Source of the DNA: Rhodosporidiobolus odoratus
Taxonomy: Eukaryota > Basidiomycota > Microbotryomycetes > Sporidiobolales > Sporidiobolaceae
Length of the DNA: 64,000 nt
Direction of reading: 5' to 3'
Assembly (NCBI GenBank): GCA_034387635.1
Contig: JAOANU010000001.1
Location: 1,240,001 to 1,304,000, forward strand
Below, piece after piece: positions 44,837 to 55,700 of the stretch. The translations under genes were made by a program, and so were the position numbers. Numbering within the stretch: position 1 is the stretch's first letter; every line of letters starts with the position of its first letter. Under the pieces are notes generated by a model, which saw only the letters and a program-made list of their open reading frames with translations, searched no databases and was not told where the DNA came from.

Positions 44837-46905
44837 ATGGAGGCCACGGATCCTCACGCCGCTCTGGTCATGCTCCAGAAGAATCAGATCTCGCCTATGG
44901 TAGGTCATCTCTTGTCGATCCCCACGGACAGTGATGAGGCTGATCTCAATCTTGCTTGCGTATAGGTGATCGCGACGTACATATCCTGCTTGTCTTGCGG
45001 GCTTGTGTATTCCCTCTGCAAGTTCTTTTTCATCGCTTCTTTGTTCCCTACCTTTGCCTCCCTCACCCACCCTCTCGTCCGTTTTCGTCTTACGGCCGCA
45101 CGCTTGTCGCCGTCGAGTGAAAAGCTCGGCCTATACACTGTTCTGCCCATCACCATGTTTCTCTTTTCGGAGACCCTACCTCACTTGCCTCTCCCCGCGT
45201 AATCTGACCCTTTCTGCCCCCCGGACACAGCCGCGACCTACTTCACCCGTTTCCCACGCGATCGCATAGCCTACAAGCTCTTGGTCGCCTATTTCGTCAT
45301 TAACAACACGCTCGACACGGCGTTTGATTGCCACTGGTGTTATCAAACGGCTGTTAACGGGTTTGTGAATCAGTCGAATTTGGGAGCGTGGCCTTGGCAG
45401 CTTACCGCTATCGCATTTCTGACGTACGGGATCTTTGTCTCCGCCTCTGCCAGCGAGACTGCATTGACGTCGATGCGTTTCTTCCTCCATTATTGCTTTC
45501 TCATGTTTTTCACCATATCTCAGCGGAACGGGTACGTTATCTCACCACTGTCTCGATATGACTCTTGGGCTTTGTTCTGGGAATATGCCAGGCTAATCTC
45601 CTCGCCCTCGCACAGTCGTCCTTGTTTGCCAGCTCTTCTTCGTAGTAAGCCTGTTTTGCTTTGCCCTCCTTAGCTACTTACGGCTGACCCCCTTCACATC
45701 GTGGCTGCAGTGGCGAACCTTCCAAATCAGCGGGAAGACGAGCTACATCATCACCGGCATCCAGACGACTCTCATCGTAGGTGGAGCAGGTACGTCTCAA
45801 CGAGACTATTTTCTCATGCCTCCCTTCGAGCGATACTTACGAGTTGCTATTGCGCAGTCTGTATCTACTGGATTGGGGTCTTCGCTACCTCCCAGTAAGG
45901 CTTGAACGTATGTTTCCCGCTCATGTGCCGCGACTAACCTTTCTCGGTTCGCCCCGCTGCGCAGAACGAGCTTGCAAGCTTTCAACACGATGGGTGTAAG
46001 TCGCCTCTCCATGTCTCTGCGTCGCCTGTGAGCTGAAGTCTTGACGAGATCACAGCCTGTCATGGACGGATGGGTCGCGGCTTGTCTAGCAGCAGGTACG
46101 TCGCGGAACGCCTATTGGAGCAGTTTCGCTACTTGGGTACTGACGCTTCTCTCGGTCGATCGCAGATGTCCTCATCACGTACGTCAGCCACACGAACACC
46201 CTGGGCTGTAGGTTTCACTGACAAGGTGCGCTTCTCTTGACGCCTACAGTGCGACATTAGTTTACTATATCTACTACAAGCCTCGCAAGCTCGTCGGTGA
46301 TGCCGTTCGGTCTTCGTGAGCCCCGGCTCTTGCGCTGTCTGCACATGAGCCTGAGCTGACACCATCAGCTGGCAGACCTCTTATGCGACTCGTCGTCCTC
46401 GCTTGCGAGACCAACCTGATGTCGCTCATCGTTCAGGCGGTTCTGGTGGGACTGAGCGTCTACAGTGTCCGAAATGGGAGCCTTCACTACTTGATCATGG
46501 CATTCTTGGAGTGAGTCGCTCTGTTTCTGTCTGTGGTTTCTCATAGCCACTGACCTTACCTTGCACTCGTACCCACAAAGGCCCAAAGCCTACATGGCTT
46601 GTGTCATCATCACCCTAAACGCACGTCGCGAAGGAGGCAACACCGATATACCGAGCACGATATCCGACACCTCTCGTTCCAAAGGTTTCGGTTCCCGTTT
46701 CAGCCTTGGCAATCTCAACACCCATTCCATGTCCCGAACGGGTGACGGCGCCATTCGCTCCGTACAGGTGCACGTCGAGCACAATTCCGTCGTTGGTGAC
46801 AAAGTTAGCCCGGAGGAGTATGCTCTGCAGAATCAGATGCCTTACAAGGTGCAGTTCATCGAGGACGAGGGGGCGGATCTGGAGAAGAGGGCGGGGACTT
46901 ACTAG
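44837..46905 (+). CDS. Seven-transmembrane protein, DUF6534-like
   Basis: Thirteen exons: 44837-44899, 44966-45116, 45231-45423, 45524-45531, 45616-45644, 45711-45789, 45858-45894, 45965-45995, 46056-46095, 46166-46178, 46250-46315, 46376-46510 and 46581-46905, in frame throughout (389 residues). Helices include VIATYISCLSCGLVYSLC, KLLVAYFVINNTLDTAFD, VVLVCQLFFVWRTFQIS, IITGIQTTLIVGGAVCIYWI, ACLAADVLITATLVYYIYY, VVLACETNLMSLIVQAVLVG and a last one before ITLNARR. The Q-x-F-x-x-W-R and helix 6 ETN patterns resemble the basidiomycete DUF6534 family, seven-helix proteins of unknown function. The C-terminal 100 residues are Ser-rich and cytosolic. Two exons are tiny (8 and 13 nt). The exon 2 end (donor GTGAAA at 45117) is the weakest junction. 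Confidence 0.7.
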
Positions 46906-48583
46906 TACTCTCCGGTCTGTGTCGGTGGTCTCGTCATGGTGCGTTGTACATCCATCAGTTATTTGTGCTGGGTCGGTATTGGGTTGGTACCCCTTCTCTG
47001 TGTGCGTAGTCCAATCTTTATCTCCAGTGTGTGCCTGTATCCTGGTAATTCACTCTATGGTCTTATGCGTCACTTATGCACAGTGAACTACTGCTCATTC
47101 GTGCTGTCTGCCTTGCCCTTCTCTGGATACATCGCTGAACCGCCCAGCTGAGAAGGTCAAAGAGATCCGGAACCAGACTGTTCGCCACAGGCTCTGTGAC
47201 ACCGCGGCGCTGCACGTGAGCCTGGGCTGCGAGCAAGGGAGCTTGCCGTTCTTGCATACGGCGATGCTCAAAGCATCAACTTTTTTTTTTTTTGTAATCT
47301 TCTCACAACTTCTTCAGCGCTGTATGCTCTCGCAAGGTTTGGGCGTTTCGCTAAGCCTCAGCGCCGCATAGCGAGATCTACATCGGTGTAGACTGGTGGA
47401 CGGCCAGCGGTCCGCTTCGGATAGTGGCACGAAGTTCGGCAATCGTGAAGCGAGACCTCGGCAACATTGCGTTCTTCCTCGTCAGTACGCTTGACGATCC
47501 CCACGCGCTTCAAGTATTCCCACACAATGTGAGCTTGGAGCATCGGCTGCTGTCGAGACTAGGGGATGTGCACGGCCCTGGCCGGTACGGACAATGTGCC
47601 GACCGCGATGGCACCCTGCAAAGCTTGGGCAAAGCTGCTACGTCATGATTACGCCTTCACGAGGCCTCAGCTCCAGGGAGAGGTTGTCTGCTAGAGCGTG
47701 ACAGGACACTGTACATCACCACGAGACAGATTGAACCTCAAGAAGAGGAATAGGCACATCACCAGTTTTTTCCTCCGCTCCGATGACGGATATCGTATTG
47801 AGGCTTTAGGCGCCGCACCACGCGGCCGGACCGACGTTGAGTACCAGAATACAGGACGTAAGAGGAGTGTCAGCGGTCTTGGCGCCTGGAGCATGCCCTA
47901 GGAATGCTGAGAGTGACCTACCCAGAACTGCGAACGAAAGAACGGCAGGGACGCCAAGCCGTCTCCTCGCAGCGATCTGGGAGGAGGATACAGTGACAGT
48001 GCTGATGTGCGGAAGAGACAGGACTTCGCAAGCATGGTGAAGGTGCAGAAGGAAGAGCCACCAGGAAAAAAGGAGTTGATACGCCGCCGTAAGATGAGCA
48101 TAGCTGCCACCACATCGTCACGAAGTCGGCCAGTCCGGTTCAGGCAGCGCACGTTCACGTCGTATACGGATGCAGCTCCATGGTTAGCGTGAAAGTCCTG
48201 CGACTCAAAGTCCGCGGCGAGGCGGACAAGGGTAAAGGGCGCAAGGCAATGGAGTGCACAGAGCCGCAGCCGACCAGTACAGATGCGCCAGCAGGAGATG
48301 CTGCACGGAGCGCCAAACGTACTTTTGGAGTGCATGGGGAGTGAAATTAAGATGCCAACCTGAGAAGACTGCGATGGGGGGAAGCAAATTGTCCTCTCAC
48401 TCCAACTCGCTTGATCGGGGTACGAGATAGCTCAGGACGACTGTCAGACTCTCTCTGTACCTACCTGTATAAGTCCCGACGCCTCTCGCCTGGATCGACG
48501 CACAAGCCTCGCCTATTCCAACACACCTCGTCCCTGCCGCCATATCAAAGTAGCGACACAACCCTGTAAAGACTAGACGAGGG
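46906..48583. other. Long region without a confident gene
   Basis: About 1.7 kb. On the minus strand 47543-47358 encodes a protein-like block (MLQAHIVWEYLKRVGIVKR, then TDEEERNVAEVS) ending in a stop. It could follow a small exon at about 47655-47630, but I recognise no family and upstream frames are broken. A run of 13 T lies at 47281-47293, downstream of that stop on the minus strand. Minus-strand open stretches at 48210-47920 are also unassigned. Decayed coding DNA or an unidentified gene are both possible. The 3' UTR of the seven-helix gene and the promoter of the next gene are also here. Confidence 0.35.
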
Positions 48584-51500
48584 ATGAGCCTCTTTCGCAA
48601 GAAAAAGTCGAGCAGCAAGACCTCAAAGTCCACCCCACCAGACGCAACTCCCTTCAACTCCCTCTCCCCCATAACCTCACATCGCCTTTCCCCTCTACCA
48701 ACCGCCCACAGCTCGTACGACATCCCTCAGCTCCACGTTGATGACTTTGGACGACCGATCGAGCCCATGCCGGCGTTTTCGACTGGAACCGGCGCGTCAG
48801 CTGTGCCCTTCGGAAGTGGTTATGGTATAGGGGAAGAGGAGGAGCGGGAGATGCAGCTTCTTTACGGTTACACACCCCTATCAACGCAACTCGGTCTGTC
48901 AGTCATAAAGTGCGAGGAGGTCGTAGCTCGTTGCGCTGCCGAGATCAGACAGAAAGGTGCATTCTGTGTTCCTGCTTCCCATTCTCTCCCTTCTATGCTG
49001 AATCCTCGTTGCCTCCAGGCCTCGACACGCCCCTGATCATGTCAAGTATGGCGCTGGATCTTTCGCTGGAGGGCGTGTGCTCCTTGATCCGCTCATACAC
49101 CGATTCACCGCAAACATGGCCGCACGGTGAGCTGCCTTTCCTCCCTACAATACGGTCCCGCCCGCTGATCCAAGCTGTGCTCCAGACCTCACTCTTGCAA
49201 CGCCTCTTGCCGTCGGGACCTTCCTGAAGTGGGCACTTGGGCGGCTCATCAACGATCGCGGCGGGCGTGGTTTCGTTTCGTGGGATCTTTACAACGAGTT
49301 CAAGACGGCCGAGCGAGGTATTTGCACCCCTGCCCCGCACACTTGCGGCACAGACTGACTGCTGTCGTCGCGCAGCAACTGGCTATCAATCCAGGTCTTG
49401 CACCGTCCACCTCGTTAGCCGACTCTCGGCAGCTAATGGCCGACTGCTGTTCGTCCGCTCTCTTTGTAAGAGTCTCTGCAGCTTGGCTGACCCTTTGTTC
49501 CGTTAGCTCTACTCTGCTGTCCTTCTTCTCCAGCGTCGCTGCTCACTCGGCCAAGAACGGCATGCCTCCTCGAAAACTAGCTGCCCTCTTCTCCCCATAC
49601 GTCTTCGGCCTCGCCGACGACTGCGACTTCGACGAAACATACCAAAAGTGGCAGCGAGCGACCGATGCTCTCGAGCACATACTCCTCTCTTATGTTCGGA
49701 ATCAACAAGCCGATGCAGCTCTTCCAACTTTCCTCGAACGGTTCATCGTGGGCTATCCCGCCACGCTCAACGTTTCGTATCAAGCGGGAGCGAAGCCCAA
49801 GATTCCAAAGGGTGCGCGGGTCGAGGAAGTTACAAGGTTCAAGCGCCTGACACGATTCCATTCGCGGAACCTCATTCAGCAGAGTGCAAGGTCCGCATAC
49901 TCCCCGCGGTTCTTCCCACTTCTCTGACAGGAGTTGACCCTGTTCTTCCCTTTATAGCTGGGAGGTGCAGCACTCGTCCAGTTGGAACCTCTTCTTCGAT
50001 CCCTCGAACCCCTCATCCACACCCATCTACACCGCTTCATACCGCCACTTGCTCAACATCCGCTCGAACCATAATCTCGAAGACGGCGAGTACCTCGACC
50101 AGGGCGAGATGCAAAAGTACAAGACCGGGATTGAGAAGGAATGGAGCAAGTTTGGCGAGCTCGGCTTCTCAGATGTGGACTGCAAGAAGCTCGAGTTTGA
50201 CTTGACAGAGGGCGAAAGGGCACAGGTGGTACAGAAGAGGGATACGCTTGATTGGGTCCGTCTCTCTTGAAGTACCCTTTCCTCCTTACGCAGGCTGACC
50301 TCCCACTTGCTTCTCACAGTCTACCTTCGAAAGCGCGGGCTTTTCGGGACGTGAGATCTTCGCTCCCACCGATCTCGTCTTTCACCACACCCTCGGTCAG
50401 CGCGTCAACACCTGGCCCAACTCGCAGAAAGCGCTCGCAGCAAAGCTTCGCGCGACGGAAGAGCTCCTCCCTCCCTTCCCTTACGACACGGTAGCGCGGG
50501 AGGAAGGGCGAATCCTCGTCGAGAAGGACTTCTTCGAGGCATGGGCGGACGTGCTCGTCGGGGGCGGATGGGCAAGGGACGAGTTGAAGGAGAGCAGCTT
50601 TGCATTGATCGCCTGGAAGGCGAGGCCCAGGGAGGGGGAGCTGCCCAAGGGGAAGAGGGTCGGAAACGATCCGCGAACGGAGGACCGATGGGTCTGCGTG
50701 GAGGAATGGGTCCCGAGAGAGTACCGGGATGCATTGTTGTCGCGTCCACAGGTGCGTTTCGCTCTCAGGATGCCTCAACCGCTCGATCAGCCAGCTTAAC
50801 CTCCTCTCCGTACCGCAGACCAAAAAGCAGAGCAAGCGAGTCTCCTTCATGCGTGCCGTTCGACGCAGGAGTACTCAGAAAGTGCCGCCCTCTCCTACTT
50901 CCGCAACTCGCCCTTCCGTCTCCGGCCAACCCAGCTTCGCCACCCGTGTCCCTTCCTCGCTCTCGTCGTCTTATCTTAGAAAAGACAGCGGCGGCCTCCG
51001 ACCCATCGACGAGGCGGTCTTCCAGCCTGGAACTCCATACGAAACGCAGCACCTCTCCCTCTCGAATCTGAATGCCGAGCGCAGATCCTACGCACCATCG
51101 ACAAGCTACGCCCCTTCCGTCGTTTCGACCGTGCGAGCTGCCGATGGACATGGCCCAGCTTTCTCTACCACCGATCTTCCCGCTGCGAACCAGCACTGCC
51201 CTCCTCCGATGCCCCCACCAGCTAGTCCAGGCCGGGGCATGGGCGTCGGCGGAACCTTCAGCTCCCAAACTCGAGAGTCCGCATTTGGCGGGCAAGGCGT
51301 ACCGGCTGCGCTGGGCTATACTAAGCCACCCCCCGTCGAGGCGAAACGGAGCTTCCTGTCAAGGATTGGGACGATGCGGCCGGGCAAGGGGAGCGGCGGC
51401 TCGCCAGTAGCGGCGACTGCGCCGGAGGTGCTTGCGGCTGCTTATGAACCCGCACCTGTCCAGGTCGCAAGCCCTCCTCGCTCTTCTCCTCAGCCTCCTC

Positions 51501-52416
51501 AACCTCGCCAGCTTCCTCAGCCTCCTCAGTCGCGGCCGCCGCCGACACCTCCTCAGCCTCCTCAGCCCCAACCGCGATACTCGTCGCCATCCCCGCAGCT
51601 CGTCAGCAACGGTGTTGTGTCGCCAGCGCACGAGGGTCACCACAACGGCGTACTGGTACGTTCCGCCCGTCGTGAGACTCCCTGGGCCTAGCGCTGACGT
51701 TCCGTTTCTTGCGAGCAGCCCGGAGCTCCTCCGCTAGGCCTAATCAGAGCACGACCAGAAGCGACGCCTCCCCTCCCTCCGAAAGAATACCCCATCAGAG
51801 AGAACGGCGCCATGCCCTCTCCCGAGCCTCTGCATAGCGCAAGTCGAAGCACAGTAAACTTGGCATCTTCCGTATCGGACGACGCCTATGGCGGTATGGA
51901 CGAGCTGGAAGTCGACGAGGACGGCGTCGAAGTAGGCGAGGTGCTCTTCCGCGGTTCACAATCCTTCCCTCGAGACCTCAGTGTGCAGGCGGGTGGGCAA
52001 AGCAGAGAGTCGGACCAGCCAGTAGACGGACAGCACGCTGTCAGTCCGCCACGACGGGTGCCGAACCCCGCCAGTCTGTCTCCCTCTCAGCGTCCCCCAA
52101 GATCCCACTCTCTACACCCTGATGCTGAATTGCCGGTACGTTCCTTTTCGTCTACTTCCCTACTTCACGCCTCCAGCTCGAGAGCCGATCCTTCCCCTGC
52201 TTTTCTGCTCTTTAGGTTGACGAACCCGACCCTCGCTTCCCTCACCAAGACGAACGGTATCTGAGCGGCGTCTCGCAGTTCTCGTCTCGCGTTGCCAACA
52301 TTGTCGGCTTGTACGAGCAGCGCGATACTATGGTCCAGCCCGACGTTCGCCTCACGCAGTATGGCTTCACACAAGGGACGGCCCCTTCGCCCGAGCGTGG
52401 GACTCAGCGCGCTTGA
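48584..52416 (+). CDS. Msb1/Mug8-domain cell-polarity protein
   Basis: The start MSLFRKKKSSSKTSKS is at 48584 and the stop follows ERGTQRA at 52416. After a basic Ser-rich leader comes the conserved block LLYGYTPLSTQLGLSVIKCE, EEVVARCAAEIRQKG, MSSMALDLSLEGVCSLIRSY and LAVGTFLKWALGRLI, then HSAKNGMPPRKLAALFSPYVFG, WQRATDALEHILLSYVRNQ, NLFFDPSNPS and the following acidic and charged part. This is the RhoGAP-like Msb1/Mug8 domain, known from yeast Msb1, which acts with Cdc42/Rho1 and formins in bud growth. The C-terminal 500 residues are disordered and Pro/Ser-rich (a PPQPP run at 51480-51590). I could not join 49373-49465 to the exon at 49512 in frame with canonical sites; one base seems to be missing or the exon is different. 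Confidence 0.82.
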
Positions 52417-52799
52417 ACGGCAGGCAAGGGAGAGCTGGGCTCTCCTCCCCGTCTATTCTACCCCTAAGTATATTCCCTTATTCCCGTACTCAATCCTCTC
52501 TATTCTAGGATCTACTGCTCCTGTTACTTGATACCCTTCCTCGTCTTCCGTTTGTCTCGGGTTGATACGTAGTCGTAGCCTTTGTTGATATACGTCTTTT
52601 TCCTTGCAAAAGCGCCTGCGCGGCAGCTACTGAATCTCGTTCTCATCCAGCTCACACGCGGGGAAAGGAACAGGATACTGAGCAGAGATGCGGTAGTTTG
52701 CAGTAAGGAGCTTCAAGCTGCGAGGGGAATGTCACAGAAGGGTTACAAGGGGTAAGGACGATCATGCAAGAGAATGTAGAATATACGAAAGAAAGACAG
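52417..52799. other. Convergent 3' region
   Basis: 383 nt between convergent stop codons, comprising 3' UTRs. A/T-rich stretch at 52490-52610. No gene. Confidence 0.4.
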
Positions 52800-55700
52800 C
52801 TAGCGAGCGCCCAGGCACTGCACGGTGTAAGACGTTCCAACTGACTGAGCGAAGAGAAGCTGCTGTCCGGGAGTATGGGTTGCGAGGAACTGAATGTTGG
52901 ACCGGTTTTGCGGAGAGGAGGAAGAGGAAGAGGAAGAGGAGGGGGATACAAGCAGGGCAGGAGAGAAAGGGGAGGCGGTGGAGACTCCGTCGACCGAGAT
53001 GGCTTTGACGTCGGTTGTGCCAACTTTGACCACCACGGTTTTCTTCCCGCCCACGACGAGAACTTCAATGCGCTGTTGACTCTCGCTAGGCGGCTCGGAG
53101 GGATCGGACTTCTCGTGCGACCAAACGAGCGGACGCTTGATGACTGTAGGAAGAGCGAGGTCATTATTGGAAGGGAAGAGCAAGGTGAGAAGAAATGGAC
53201 GCACTGCTCTTGCCATCAGCAGTGACGATCCCGCTGACATTCTTGCCCTTCGAGACGAAGAACAGCCCGGGCGGACCATTCTGTCGCAAGGCTGCACCAC
53301 CCAAAAGCGAGATGGGCGAGAGCAGGGGAAGATCCGCTCCCGGTCTCAATTCGGGAGTCGGCATCTCGTCGCCCAGCATGCCGCCCGTGGCGCCAGTGAC
53401 GCTGATAGAGGGTTGCAGGTCGGGGTCGAGATACGGTGGGATAGGGGAGCCGGCGATAACGTCGGAGTAGAGAGGCGGGATAGTCCAAGCCGAGGAGAGA
53501 ACGGCAGAAGGGACGGGAGGGACGAAGGGTAGTTGCTGGAACGAGCTGTACGGTACAGTGGGCTTGCTAGGACGTGACGAGGACGCGCGGGCATGGACGT
53601 CGCCCGTCGTTGAGACAGAAGCTGCGCTGTGGGGAGGGGGTCCGTCTGGGCCAGCAGCGGGAAAGTCGCCTTCAGGAAAGGGAGGTGGCGCGGTAGCACG
53701 ACTAGCGGTCGAGAGGCTCCGAAGGCCGGGAGTGGGACTCGCAGTGCTCGACTCTGCTGCGGCGTCAACGATAGCGACAGTGGCATCTTCATTCTCGGGC
53801 TGACTTTCCTCCGCCGATGGCTCTTCCTGCAGAGTAGGGTCGGCGGGGTGAAGCGCCGAATGCAAAGCCGGAGAGTGAATCTCGTCGGCCGCCGCCGCCG
53901 CCGCCGGATCGTCTGCAGGCGGAGCCCGAGTTGTGGCAGCGACGTTCCGCATGCGCCTCTCCCGCTCACGACGAGCTCGCCTCTCACCTCGTCCAACACC
54001 AACTTCCCGAACGCGGACGGTCGCCGGCTCGAGGGCAAAGATGGACTCGCCGTACACGAGGTAGATGTCGACCAGGTCGTCGCCTTGCAGCTGGAACTCG
54101 ATCGTTCGGGGCGTCTCGGGAAGAACGAAAGTGCGGTTGAGGCTGAGGGAGATGCTTCGAGAGCCCTGCCGAATTCCACCAAGTCAGTTTAGCCGAGATA
54201 GTGGACTTGAGTAGGATGTGAAGCGCACCGTGAAGAGCTCGATGCGCTCTCCATCCTCGCCGCAAAGCACGGCGAGGTACGTCCGCTTCTTCGTCTCGAC
54301 AGCACGTAGCAGTCGAGCACCCTTCGTCCTCGCTAGCTTGACATATTCCAGCGGAGAAGAGCTCTGCGACCACGACCATGCGTCAGTCAAGCCCTACTTT
54401 GACGTAGGAAGACATACGTTAGCTGGATGCGCATCCGGCGGTGACTGACTCCCCGCAGGCAGATGCGGCACCTCGGCCCTCTCTCCATTGAAGCTCGTGG
54501 TAGGTCTTCGCTTCAAGTCGCCTCCGTCCGCTTCATCCCAGGTCGAGGAAACGGTTGCCGCCGGAAGAAGCGCTCCCCGTCCTTGCTGCTGCTGATTCTG
54601 CCCAGGTCGACCTTCTTGACCGGTAACGGTAGCGCGCTGCTCCCGCATCTCGGGCACCATCTCCCACGGTGAATTCTCCCGACTATCCTGTGACGGCCTT
54701 TGCGACGCCGCTGACGAATGTCGAGGACTAGTAGGCTGCAGACTCGTCGGGCTATTCGACCGCGGCCGGCTAAGGAACTTGGATCCGACCCCAGACATAG
54801 TCCAGCGTTTACTAGACCTCGAGTTCGGAGAGCCACTTACGCCGCCTCCAGGACTGTTGGAAATGCCGAGACCGGTTGAAGGAGCGCCGAGAGAGGAAGA
54901 AGAGGTGGAAGGTTCTGGACCGGCTCGGATCGCTTCGGCGAGAGTGAGGGACTGCTTCCATCGCTGGTGCTGCTGTTGTTGCGAGGAAGGCTCGCCATCG
55001 GTCGATTCCTCGGTTGACTCGTCCGCGCCATCGACGAAGGGAGAGCGAGGGACGAGGCGCGAACCATGTCCCACACTGATGCGACGAGACTCGGGAGCTT
55101 TGCCCTTTTGCAATGCTCCGGCGGAAGCAGGAGGGCTGGGGCGAGTCGTGGCGAAGGGGTCGGGAGAGCTTTGCTTCGGGGAGGATTTGGGCGAGACGCC
55201 GTCCGCTACGTCCAGCGGACCCGTCTCTCGTAACAGGGTCGCGAGCTCCATAGCGGGAGACTGCTGACCAAGTCCGAGGCGAGGGGTTGTCGCATCTCGT
55301 GGGCAAGGCCGGTTACGGGAAGTGGAAGCGGCAGGGAAGGATTCTGCGAAGATCGGAGCGGCGGAAATCGCTGGCAGGCTAGTATCGCGCAGTAGCTCAG
55401 CGAGCTCGAGGGCGGGAGAACGATCAGTCGCCGTAAGACGGGGAGTTCGGGCATCCCTCGCGAGATGCTTGCTCCCTCCATTCCCGTTGTTGTGCGTCGT
55501 TCCCGAATTCCGCCTAGCCGCAACTCCCTGGGGCGAGACATCGTTCATTGATGCCCTTCGTCCCTCCCTGACGACTGATCCCGCCGTCGCTTGCAGCATC
55601 TCAACGAGGTCGTCCTTCCCATCCTTCCCCGGTGCATACAAAGCCAACCCCGTCATTTGCGCCGCGCCAGTACTAACCGCCCTCGCCAAGCTCGGTCTCG

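Noticed and set aside
52905..52945. Purine-rich GGAAGAGGA repeats as a regulatory satellite
   Set aside because: They encode the poly-Ser stretch of the CNH protein on the minus strand.
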